Source of the DNA: Bryobacteraceae bacterium
GTDB lineage: Bacteria > Acidobacteriota > Terriglobia > Bryobacterales > Bryobacteraceae
DNA length: 64,000 nucleotides
NCBI GenBank assembly: GCA_019748195.1
Contig: JAIEPW010000016.1
Location: 62,001 to 126,000, forward strand
Direction of reading: 5' to 3'
The notes beneath the pieces were generated by a model. That model ran no database searches and was not told where the DNA came from. It saw only the letters and a program-made list of their open reading frames with translations. A program made the position numbers and the translations under genes. Shown piece by piece: positions 52,173 through 59,263 of this stretch; within the stretch, counting starts at the first letter, position 1, and each line of letters opens with the position of its first letter.

Positions 52173-52472
52173 ATGGCAACGCGGCGAAAAGCGGCTGCTG
52201 GCAGGGCGGTCCGGCAAAGCGTCACGATTCCTGCGACGCTGGTTCCGGAGGTCCGCCGCACCGCAAAAGAACAGCGCCTGACGATGAGTCGAGCGCTGGT
52301 GGCATTGGCAGAGCGCGGCGTGCGCGCCGAGGCGGAAGCGAAGGAAGAACTCAGGGCCAGCTATCAACGATTTCTCGCCGAAAACGACCCTGGTCGCAAG
52401 ACCGAGGCGGGCAAAGACTTGATCCGAAGCATTTTCGGGAAGGACGCCCTTGCCGAAGATTCAGTTTGCTAA
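52173..52472 (+). CDS. Ribbon-helix-helix-like small regulator, putative antitoxin
   Basis: 99 aa. The basic start (ATRRKAAAGRAVRQSVTIPATLVPEVRRTAKEQRLTMSRALVALAERGV) matches the beta-helix-helix layout of RHH proteins: a polar-alternating strand RQSVTIPATL followed by two helices. The C-terminal half is charged helix (AEAEAKEELRASYQRFLAENDPGRKTEAGKDLIRSIFG), as in antitoxin tails that wrap a partner. The second gene begins inside its last codons at 52450. Autoregulation via the dyad at 52139 is likely. Confidence 0.7.
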   Translation: MATRRKAAAGRAVRQSVTIPATLVPEVRRTAKEQRLTMSRALVALAERGVRAEAEAKEELRASYQRFLAENDPGRKTEAGKDLIRSIFGKDALAEDSVC

Positions 52473-52695
52473 ACTGCCTCGGCCCGTGTGGGAGCATCTG
52501 TTGCGGAGAGTGAATCAGCGACGGATCTCATTAGCGGACTTGCTGGCTCTCCAGGAATGGGTGAAGACCGGCCCGGTTGCGCCCCCAGGAGACTGGTACA
52601 AGGACTTCGGTTCCTTCATGCTCTGCGGGTCGGATCAGTATCCAAAGACCATCCTGGAAAAAGGCATGAAGCCGTTCGGTGAACCCATAACGTAG
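52450..52695 (+). CDS. Small conserved protein coupled to the RHH gene (WYKDFGSF motif), possible toxin-like partner
   Basis: 81 aa from TTG 52450, supported by a Shine-Dalgarno GGAAGGA six bases upstream and by the 23-nt overlap with the RHH gene. The sequence has a helical first half (PRPVWEHLLRRVNQRRISLADLLALQEWVKTGP) and the compact motif GDWYKDFGSFMLCGSDQYPKTILEKGM, which looks like a conserved domain of unknown function rather than a random frame. No nuclease or kinase motif is recognised. The gene layout is that of a two-gene toxin-antitoxin cassette, an inference from context. Confidence 0.6.
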   Translation: MPKIQFAKLPRPVWEHLLRRVNQRRISLADLLALQEWVKTGPVAPPGDWYKDFGSFMLCGSDQYPKTILEKGMKPFGEPIT

Positions 52696-52722
52696 CGGAA
52701 ATGAACTCCTTGCTCTGCTGCA

Positions 52723-52920
52723 TTAGCCGCCGAAAGTCATTCGGCTCAGTTCGTCCCCCCAGGCGGTTGACAGCGCATGGATCCTGCTCCGTGCGGAAAC
52801 GCTCCGCCAGGGCATTGATTCCGCCATCCTGCGGCAGATATCCGAATAACCGCGGCAGTCGTGGCCGGTCAAAAGTAGCCGTAGTCGCTGGTCAACCCAC
52901 TCATCAAGCAGTAGCCGCAT
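52723..52920 (-). pseudogene. DUF5615 (PIN-like) toxin remnant
   Basis: Starts at ATG 52920 with MRLLLDEWVDQRLRLLLTGHDCRGYSD, the recognisable N-terminus of DUF5615 PIN-like proteins (normally ~110-120 aa). After about 30 codons similarity is lost. The remaining frame and its neighbours read fragments such as NALAERFRTEQDPCAVNRLG and GDELSRMTFGG in different phases, suggesting fusion with another small-gene remnant and frameshifts. The other catalytic acids of the PIN-like fold are missing. Start overlaps the DUF433 stop (TGATG), the normal operon join. Confidence 0.6.
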
Positions 52921-53125
52921 CACACTCGCGCTAAACGCAGTTCTTTCGACTCCTCGAGAACCTGGATCGCCATCTCGCGGCTTACAGTAGGAAACCCTCC
53001 AGAAAGTCGTCCAGGGAGTCCCCGTGCTCCAGGTACTCAAACAGCGTCTCGACAGGCACCCGCGTGCCGCGGAACACGGGTGTTCCGTGCATCACTTCAG
53101 CATCACGCGTGATGGCGTCTTGCAT
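52920..53125 (-). pseudogene. DUF433 antitoxin, frameshifted
   Basis: From ATG 53125 the frame reads MQDAITRDAEVMHGTPVFRG and continues TRVPVETLFEYLEHGDSLDDFLEGF, a typical DUF433 protein, then hits TAA at 52984-52982. A 1-nt deletion at ~52990 explains this: the next frame continues PTVSREMAIQVLEESKELRLARV to TGA at 52922-52920, which is the usual DUF433 C-terminus. DUF433 proteins are antitoxin partners of DUF5615 toxins, and the toxin remnant follows directly. Both members are inactivated. Confidence 0.7.
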
Positions 53126-53161
53126 ACCTATATCATCGCGCACGGAAGCGGAGGCCTGGCA

Positions 53162-53629
53162 CTAAAACTCCACCCGATTCTTCTTCGCCTCCACCTTCCG
53201 GTATTCGAGCCTCGGAACCTTCTTCAGATCCTCCAGCGCGCGGAACGGGCCGTTCTCCTCGCGATACTTCACGATGGCCTCCGCCTCCTCCGGGAACAGG
53301 GCGAAGAAGCTGGTCAGCAGCCGGTAACCCGCCTGATTCAGGTTCACCTTGTCCGGCAGGGACACGCCGTACGCTTTCGCGAGATAGTCGACCACAATGC
53401 GGAAGTCGGCGTCGCTGCCCTTGGCGCCCATGCCGCGCATGTTCTCCACCGTCTGCTCCCAGGCCGCGCGGGTGCGGGGACGGCGCACCAGGTTGTACAC
53501 GCCATGGCAAGGCGCGCACACCCGTTCCACCACATCCTTACCTTCGCCCGGCGCGAGTTCCTGCGCGGGCAGCAGCGCCGCGCAAACCAGCGGCAAGGCC
53601 ATCGATCGAGCTCCCATGATTCCAGTCAT
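53162..53629 (-). CDS. Exported cytochrome c - helix-hairpin-helix fusion protein
   Basis: 155 aa with a signal peptide (GARSMALPLVCAALLPAQ). ERVCAPCHGVYNLVRRPRTRAAWEQTVENMRGMGAKGSDADFRIVVDYLAKAYG is a short monohaem cytochrome c domain (CxxCH, later Met ligand in NMRGMG). DKVNLNQAGYRLLTSFFALFPEEAEAIVKYREENGPFRALEDLKKVPRLEYRKVEAKKNRVEF is a ComEA-type helix-hairpin-helix module. The combination would place a haem and a nucleic-acid- or protein-binding HhH in the periplasm. Divergent from the S9 peptidase. Confidence 0.8.
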   Translation of the reverse strand: MTGIMGARSMALPLVCAALLPAQELAPGEGKDVVERVCAPCHGVYNLVRRPRTRAAWEQTVENMRGMGAKGSDADFRIVVDYLAKAYGVSLPDKVNLNQAGYRLLTSFFALFPEEAEAIVKYREENGPFRALEDLKKVPRLEYRKVEAKKNRVEF

Positions 53630-53667
53630 TCCCCGGCACTGATAGCATATCTGTCACAGGACTCCAT

Positions 53668-55662
53668 ATGCTGCTTCGCCGAACTTTCCTGATTCTCCTT
53701 TCCAGCGCTCTGCTTGTTCCCGCCGCCGGGACCAGGAAGCTGACCATCACCGATGCCCTGGGGATTCGCGTGGTGGCGTCGCCGCGCATTTCTCCCGACG
53801 GCAACTGGGTGGTCTGGACCCAGACCGAATGGGATCAAAAGAACAACCGCCAGGTCTCGCATTTATGGGTCGCACGAGCCTCCGGCAACGGCGCCCCGGC
53901 AAAGCTGACCAATTCGGAGAAGGGCGAGACGGTACCGCAATGGTCGCCGGACAGCACTCGAATCGCGTTCCTCAGCGATCGCGGCGGCGCGGATTCGAAG
54001 GCGGGCAACCAGGTCTGGATGATCCGTCCGGACGGCGGGGAAGCGGACCGGCTGACCAGCGAGGAGACTCCCATCAGCGAGTTCACCTGGTCCTCGGACG
54101 GCAAGCAGATCGCGTTTGTCACCCGCGATACCCCCGCCGACAAGGCGGATCGCGAGAAGCGTAAGAAGGACAAGTTCGACGCCATCGTGGTGGATTCCGA
54201 CTACACCTACGCGCACCTGTGGACGTTGGATGTGACGACGAAAGCGAAGAAGAGGCTGACGCAGGGCTCGTATTCGGTGTCGGCGCCACGCTACTCGCCG
54301 GACTCGCGGCAGATTGCGTTCGTGTACTCCCCGATGGGGGCGCAGGAAAGCGCGTTTTTCGACCTGAATGCCGACCGCAATACGGATATCCACGTGATCC
54401 GCGCGGAGGGCGGCGCCTCGCGCAAGCTGACCACGCATACGGGATCCGACAGCAGCCCGGCATGGTCGCCGGACGGAGCGTGGATCGCGTACGTGCATCA
54501 GCCGGACCCGAAGGTCTGGGCGGGGAAGAGCGACATCCTGGTGATTGCTTCGGCGGGAGGTTCGCCCCGGAATCTCACCGGAGAGTTCCGCGATTCCGCG
54601 GGCGCGGGACTGAAGTGGTCGCCCGACGGCAAGAGCCTGTACTGGCATTCCCAGGAAGGCCTGTTCCATCACATCTTCCGGGCGCCCGCGCCGGGCGGCA
54701 AGATCGCGCACATCACGGAAGGCAATCGCATGCACAACGATTTCGACCTGTCACGGGACGGTTCGAAAGCCGTGGTGCTGGCAGACCCCGGCAACGCTCC
54801 CCCGGATGTCTGGAGCCTGGATCTGAACGGCGGCGGAGGAGGGCGCAACCGCATCAGCAACGCCAACCCGCAGATCGACGAATTCGCGATCGCGAAAGCC
54901 GAACCGGTGCGCTGGAAAGGTCCGGACGATTTCGATGTCGAGGGGCTGCTGACGTATCCGCTGGATTACACGCCGGGCAAGCGCGTACCTCTGATCCTGA
55001 ACATTCACGGCGGGCCGTACGGCGCGCACAGCGGGCGTTTCGATTCGCGGGCGCAGATTTTCGCCGCCAACGGGTACGCGGTTCTCGCGCCCAATCCGCG
55101 CGGCTCCACCGGCTATGGAATAAAGTTCGAGCAAGCCAACGTCTCGGACTGGGGCGGCAAGGATTTCGGCGATCTGATGGCGGGCGTCGATTCGCTGGTG
55201 GCCAAGGGAGTCGCGGATCCCGACAAGTTGCTGGTGATGGGCGGGAGCTATGGCGGCTTCATGACGTTCTGGACCATTACCCAGACGAATCGCTTTAAGG
55301 CCGCCATCGGACATGCGGGCATCAGCGACTGGTACAGCTTCCACGGGCAAAGCGACATCCCCGGCCTGATGGAATACGGTTTCGGAGGGCAGCCGTGGGT
55401 CTCCACCGGAACCTATCGCAAGTATTCGCCGATGACGTTCGTGGACCGGGTGAAGACGCCGATTCTGATCACGCACGGCGAGCAGGATCGCCGCGTGCCG
55501 ATCGCGCAGGCGGAACAATACTACCGGGCGCTGAAGGGCGTCGGCGTGAAGACAGTCTTCGTACGGTACCCGCGCGAGGGCCACGGCATCACGGAGCCGA
55601 ATCACCAGATCGATCTGGTGGGACGGCAGTTGGAGTGGTTCGCGCAACACCTGGGCCAATAG
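53668..55662 (+). CDS. S9 family prolyl oligopeptidase-type peptidase, exported
   Basis: 664 aa. Signal peptide MLLRRTFLILLSSALLVPAAG. A propeller of PD40-like blades (ASPRISPDGNWVVWTQTEW, WSPDSTRIAFLSDRGG, YSPDSRQIAFVYSP, WSPDGKSLYWHSQ) is followed by the alpha/beta-hydrolase domain. Motifs: NIHGGPYGAHSGRFDSRAQIFAANGYAVLAPNPRGSTGYG, nucleophile GGSYGGF (Ser ~526), acid in ITHGEQDRRVPIAQAEQYY and His in REGHGITEPNH. DPP-IV/acylaminoacyl-peptidase type. A strong hairpin terminator follows at 55705. Confidence 0.92.
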   Translation: MLLRRTFLILLSSALLVPAAGTRKLTITDALGIRVVASPRISPDGNWVVWTQTEWDQKNNRQVSHLWVARASGNGAPAKLTNSEKGETVPQWSPDSTRIAFLSDRGGADSKAGNQVWMIRPDGGEADRLTSEETPISEFTWSSDGKQIAFVTRDTPADKADREKRKKDKFDAIVVDSDYTYAHLWTLDVTTKAKKRLTQGSYSVSAPRYSPDSRQIAFVYSPMGAQESAFFDLNADRNTDIHVIRAEGGASRKLTTHTGSDSSPAWSPDGAWIAYVHQPDPKVWAGKSDILVIASAGGSPRNLTGEFRDSAGAGLKWSPDGKSLYWHSQEGLFHHIFRAPAPGGKIAHITEGNRMHNDFDLSRDGSKAVVLADPGNAPPDVWSLDLNGGGGGRNRISNANPQIDEFAIAKAEPVRWKGPDDFDVEGLLTYPLDYTPGKRVPLILNIHGGPYGAHSGRFDSRAQIFAANGYAVLAPNPRGSTGYGIKFEQANVSDWGGKDFGDLMAGVDSLVAKGVADPDKLLVMGGSYGGFMTFWTITQTNRFKAAIGHAGISDWYSFHGQSDIPGLMEYGFGGQPWVSTGTYRKYSPMTFVDRVKTPILITHGEQDRRVPIAQAEQYYRALKGVGVKTVFVRYPREGHGITEPNHQIDLVGRQLEWFAQHLGQ

Positions 55663-55704
55663 ACGCGCCGGGGCACACTTCGGCCTTCGCCGGCGAATCG
55701 TGCG

Positions 55705-55736
55705 GGCCGCCCCTGGGTGTCAGGGGCGGCCTTGTT
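55705..55736 (+). terminator. Rho-independent terminator after the S9 peptidase gene
   Basis: GGCCGCCCCT (55705-55714), a 7-nt loop and AGGGGCGGCC (55722-55731) form a perfect 10-bp stem followed by TTGTT. It lies 42 bp after the peptidase stop. Confidence 0.75.
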
Positions 55737-55827
55737 CACGGATTTTCGGTGCGGGATCGATCCCGGCTTAAGAAGCAGGCTGGCCAGCCCGTCGCGCTTC
55801 GGACATGTTTGTAGCACGGCGGCCGAA

Positions 55828-55850
55828 GGGTCCCGCGGCGCGCGGGACCC
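55828..55850. repeat. Perfect inverted repeat in the convergent intergenic region
   Basis: GGGTCCCGCG and CGCGGGACCC surround GCG, giving a 10-bp stem. It has no U-run, so it is a weak terminator candidate for the minus-strand peroxidase gene, or a REP-like element. Confidence 0.5.
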
Positions 55851-55898
55851 AAGTGGTTGACGCCGCGCCAGATTGAGTTGCGAATCGCACGTGACTGG

Positions 55899-57845
55899 TT
55901 ACGGAACGCACGCCTGATTCATTGCGTGAGCCCGCGAGCCGTCGCTTCCCACTCCGCGCAGCAACTCCTCGAACGTCTGCAGGGGAACGGCGTTGCCGCC
56001 GCGGCCCACCGCGGGCACCAGCGACCATTTGTCTTCGCCGCTGAGCGCGAAGCGGGGGTCGGATTCGCTGACCTGCACGACGCCCGGCGAGGTTTCCACG
56101 TGACCGTCCGGGACGCACAGGCTGGGATGATCGAAGGGCGCGCGCTCGAACCGCACGCGATCGTCGGTCAGAGCCTTCAGGAAGTCGACCAAGGCGGCCC
56201 GCGAGCCGGCGTTATTGAGGTTGATGCGTCCGATGCCCGGCCCCAGGTTGCCCCCCCGCGGGAAGTCGCCGTTTCGCGCGTAGAAGTCCACCACCTGCTC
56301 GAGCGTGGCCTGTCCGCCATCATGGAAGTAGGGGCCGGTCAGTTCGACGTTGCGGAGGCCGGGCGATTTGAAGGTTCCGTTGGCGTTGCCGGGACGGCCG
56401 AGGGCAAACAGGAGCTGCCCGAAGTCGTCGCGCCCGCCGAGTCCGATGTCGTCCTCCATCGGAGTGACGCCGGTGCGGAAGAAGCCGTGGCTGCCGGGGT
56501 TGTTAGGGTTCGCGCCGGCGCGGAACACGTTGGTGAAGGACGCGGCGGTGGTCTCGGCGCCCTGATGGCACCCAAGGCACTGCGATCCCCCGGCCTGGAA
56601 CACCTGCAGGCCGAGCGCCTCCCGCGGGGTCAGGGCCTGCGTGTCGCCCGCCAGGAAGCGGTCGACACGGCTTTCGCCGGAAACCAGCGTGGCTTCGTAG
56701 GCCTGAATCGCCAGACCCCAGAACAACGCGAAGTTCAACTCCATTTGTGTGTAGCGTTCGGTGGCGCCGGCGGCGCCGGCCTCGGGCAGCGGCTTGCCGC
56801 CGGCGTCGAGCAGCGTTGTGGAGCTCCAATACTCGGGACGGAACGCGGTCTGGATCAGGAGCGCGTACGAGTACTCCGGCCGGAGGCCCTTGCCCTCGGT
56901 GTTGGCCATGAATCCGAGCACGCTGTCGTCGGGGGAGACTTCCTGCCGCCCGAGAGCCGTGAGGGCGAGCATCTTTTTCGCCAGTTTAGGCCACTGCCGT
57001 CCGCTATAGGACATCTCGACCGCGTTCAGGGCGGGGCCGACGGCTTGCGAAGCCAGGCTCGCGTTGGTGATGTGAACGCTTTCGCGGCGGAGGTCGCCAT
57101 TGACCAGGACGAGCGCGTTCGCGTTGGGGTCGGAATCGCCGAACGGGGTCGCGCCGGTGAAGGTGCTGCTGGCGCGTCCATCCCAGAAATTGCGGACATT
57201 GAAGACGGCGTTGATTACGGAGGGCGTGTTGCGTGCGGTCACCTGGCGGAGCTTGACGCCCGCGAGTGTCGCGGCGGAGCCTGAGCCGGAAGCCCCGTCC
57301 TCGAATTCGCTTTGGGGCAGGATGTCGCGGAACACGCGCTCGAAAACTCCCGCCGAGCCGGCCACCTGGCGGGTGTCGCGCAGCACTTCGGAGCTGTTGT
57401 TCAGGGGGTTGGCGAGTTGGTGGAAGGGGAAGTCGTCCGCGCTGAGGACGCGATTCAGAGTCACCGTGACACTGCGATTAGCGGGGCTGGCGAGCTGGTT
57501 CCGCAGGCGATGATCGGCCCCGGCGTGGAAGTGGCAGGTGGCGCAGGCGGTGCGTCCGTCGCTGCCGGCCTGCATATCCCAGAACAGGGCCTTGCCGAGG
57601 GCGATGAGCGCGCCCTGGTCCTGAATGTACTTGTCCGCGCCGCCGGGCTGGGGGACGGGGACGTCGCGAAGCGGGATGATTCGGCCAGGGGGTCCGCCGC
57701 CGGGTGCGGGTCCGGGACCGCCGGGGCCTTGGGCGGCCATGGGCGAGGTGGCGGACAGCGTCAGAGTCAGGGAGAGGAGGGTCCGCGAGATCCGCAGCAT
57801 TCTGTTGGGGTGATGCTTTGGGATAGTCATGCCCCATTGACGCAT
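55899..57845 (-). CDS. Large dihaem cytochrome c peroxidase-family protein (MauG-like), exported
   Basis: 648 aa, about twice the length of classical CCP. A signal peptide (MLRISRTLLSLTLTLSATSPMAAQ, probably from an inner ATG) is followed by a Pro/Gly linker. Haem sites: TACATCHFHAGADHR and SQCLGCHQGAETT. Family motifs: YIQDQGALIALGKALFWDMQAGSDG, RNTPSVINAVFNVRNFWDGRA, FKSPGLRNVELTGPYFHDGGQATLEQVVDFYARNGDF and FLKALTDDRVRFERAPFDHP. The ~250-residue insert between the two haem motifs is typical of the larger acidobacterial and planctomycete MauG-like proteins. Periplasmic oxidase or peroxidase; substrate unknown. Confidence 0.88.
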   Translation of the reverse strand: MRQWGMTIPKHHPNRMLRISRTLLSLTLTLSATSPMAAQGPGGPGPAPGGGPPGRIIPLRDVPVPQPGGADKYIQDQGALIALGKALFWDMQAGSDGRTACATCHFHAGADHRLRNQLASPANRSVTVTLNRVLSADDFPFHQLANPLNNSSEVLRDTRQVAGSAGVFERVFRDILPQSEFEDGASGSGSAATLAGVKLRQVTARNTPSVINAVFNVRNFWDGRASSTFTGATPFGDSDPNANALVLVNGDLRRESVHITNASLASQAVGPALNAVEMSYSGRQWPKLAKKMLALTALGRQEVSPDDSVLGFMANTEGKGLRPEYSYALLIQTAFRPEYWSSTTLLDAGGKPLPEAGAAGATERYTQMELNFALFWGLAIQAYEATLVSGESRVDRFLAGDTQALTPREALGLQVFQAGGSQCLGCHQGAETTAASFTNVFRAGANPNNPGSHGFFRTGVTPMEDDIGLGGRDDFGQLLFALGRPGNANGTFKSPGLRNVELTGPYFHDGGQATLEQVVDFYARNGDFPRGGNLGPGIGRINLNNAGSRAALVDFLKALTDDRVRFERAPFDHPSLCVPDGHVETSPGVVQVSESDPRFALSGEDKWSLVPAVGRGGNAVPLQTFEELLRGVGSDGSRAHAMNQACVP

Positions 57846-57986
57846 GTTGGTGAAAACAGAGTTGTAAAAGCTATGTTAAGGAACGTGCGCGGGAGGTTAA
57901 ATCGAAAACGCCGGAAGCGTCGTACTGCTGACACCACGCTGGCAACAGGGGTGCCGTAGACTCAAAGTTGTCCGGAGAATAAACCC

Positions 57987-58487
57987 ATGAACAAACAAGC
58001 ACTTCAAGCGCAACGGCAGTACTTCCAGATGGTCCACGGCGTGACAATGCGCCTCATCGGCAGCTTCCAGGATCAGGACCTCGGCTATCATCCGAAGCCG
58101 AACATGCGGTCGATCAAGGAACTGATCTATCACATGTACTCGATGGAGAAGGTGCTCGCGCAGGGCGTGAAGGAAGGGAAGATGTCGCAGGAGATCGAGA
58201 ACCTGGCGTCGCCGGAATCGCAGGAGGGCAAGGCGAAGCTGGCGGAGCTGAACACGGTGGCCGCGCTGCAGGACTACGCGGCGGCGTGCCACAAGGCTTT
58301 GGATGAGGCGGCGGAGAGCATGACGGATGAGCAGTTGCAGCAGCCCTTGGAGGCTCCTTACGGGACGTTTCCGACGTCGCAGTTTTTCATGTTTATGTAT
58401 GACGAGCACTGGCATCACCGGGGGCAGTTGTACACGTACGCGCGGCTGATCGACCGGGAGCCGCCGATGTTGTATGACTATCAGTAG
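57987..58487 (+). CDS. DinB family protein
   Basis: 166 aa, cytoplasmic four-helix bundle. Metal-binding histidines lie in MRSIKELIYHMYSMEKVLAQGV (first) and FFMFMYDEHWHHRGQLYTYARLI (H-W-H-H, C-terminal helix). The family coordinates a divalent metal and often works with bacillithiol/mycothiol-like thiols. A ribosome binding site GGAG lies upstream. It ends 13 bp before the methyltransferase gene, suggesting co-transcription. Confidence 0.88.
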   Translation: MNKQALQAQRQYFQMVHGVTMRLIGSFQDQDLGYHPKPNMRSIKELIYHMYSMEKVLAQGVKEGKMSQEIENLASPESQEGKAKLAELNTVAALQDYAAACHKALDEAAESMTDEQLQQPLEAPYGTFPTSQFFMFMYDEHWHHRGQLYTYARLIDREPPMLYDYQ

Positions 58488-58500
58488 ACGCTGAGTCCGG

Positions 58501-59217
58501 ATGCCTTCCACGCCTGATTTTCTTCGCGAGCGGGTTCGCGCCGCCTATTCGGCGGCGGCGTGCGAGCCCGCGTCGCGGCATCCGTTCCCGGTGGGCGCGG
58601 AGTTCGCGGCAAGCGTGGGGTACCCGTCCGCAGTGCTGGCGGCGCTTCCGGAAGCGGCGGCGGCGTTCGCGGGTGTCTCCAACGTCGCGCTGCAGGCGCC
58701 GCTGCGGCCGGGGATGATGGTGGTCGATTTGGGATGCGGCGCGGGCCTGGATGCGCGGATCGCGGCGGAGCGCGTGTCGCCGGGGGGCGTGGTGGCGGGG
58801 GTCGATTTCAGCATGGAGATGCTGCGCCGTGCGCGCCCGGGCGGCGGCGCTTGCTTTCTGCAGGCGGCCGCGGAGTCGCTGCCGTTTCGGGATGCCTTCG
58901 CGGACATGGTGCTGATCAACGGGCTGCTGAACCTGAATCCGTACCGGGAGCGCATTCTGCGCGAGGTGGCGCGCGTGCTGAAGCCGGGCGGCGCGCTGTT
59001 CGGGGCGGAGCTAATTTTAAGGGAGCAGTTGCCGGAGGAGTTGAGGTCGGGCGAGGAGAACTGGTTCTCCTGAATCGCCGGCGCCAGGGACGCAGGTGCG
59101 TTCCGGGATGAATTGAACCGCGCGGGGTTTAGCGAAGCGGAGATTCTCCGGACATTCCGCAATGCGCGGACCAAGCATCCGGTAGTGGCGGCGGCGGAGT
59201 ATCTGGCGCGCCGCTGA
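58501..59217 (+). CDS. ArsM-like SAM-dependent methyltransferase, candidate selenoprotein (in-frame TGA 59071-59073)
   Basis: The first 190 codons show HPFPVGAEFAASVGYPSAVLAALPEAAAAFAGVSNV and the SAM motif VVDLGCGAGLDARIAAERVSPGGVVAGVDFSMEML, then LPFRDAFADMVLINGLLNLNP and LKPGGALFGAELIL, as in arsenite methyltransferase-like proteins. After ENWFS comes TGA, then in the same frame IAGARDAGAFRDELNRAGFSEAEILRTFRNARTKHPVVAAAEYLARR and TGA at 59215. In this family a Cys normally precedes I/V-x-GA and a C-terminal helix-strand follows, so the TGA stands at the Cys position. A hairpin follows (59087-59104). Options are selenocysteine, a nonsense mutation from TGC/TGT, or a sequencing error. Termination at TGA would give a 190-aa protein lacking its C-terminus. 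Confidence 0.65.
59087..59104 (+). promoter_or_regulatory. SECIS-like hairpin downstream of the in-frame TGA
   Basis: GGGACGC (59087-59093), loop AGGU (59094-59097) and GCGUUCC (59098-59104) form a 7-bp stem with one G-U pair, extendable by C84/C85 with G105/G106 around a bulged A. The loop begins 20 nt after the TGA, inside the range required for bacterial SECIS elements, and AGGU matches the GGU loop core I recall from the E. coli formate dehydrogenase element. Confidence 0.45.
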
Positions 59218-59263
59218 GAGCGAACGAAACTCGATTGCCGCACGTCCAATACACTGGAGATTC

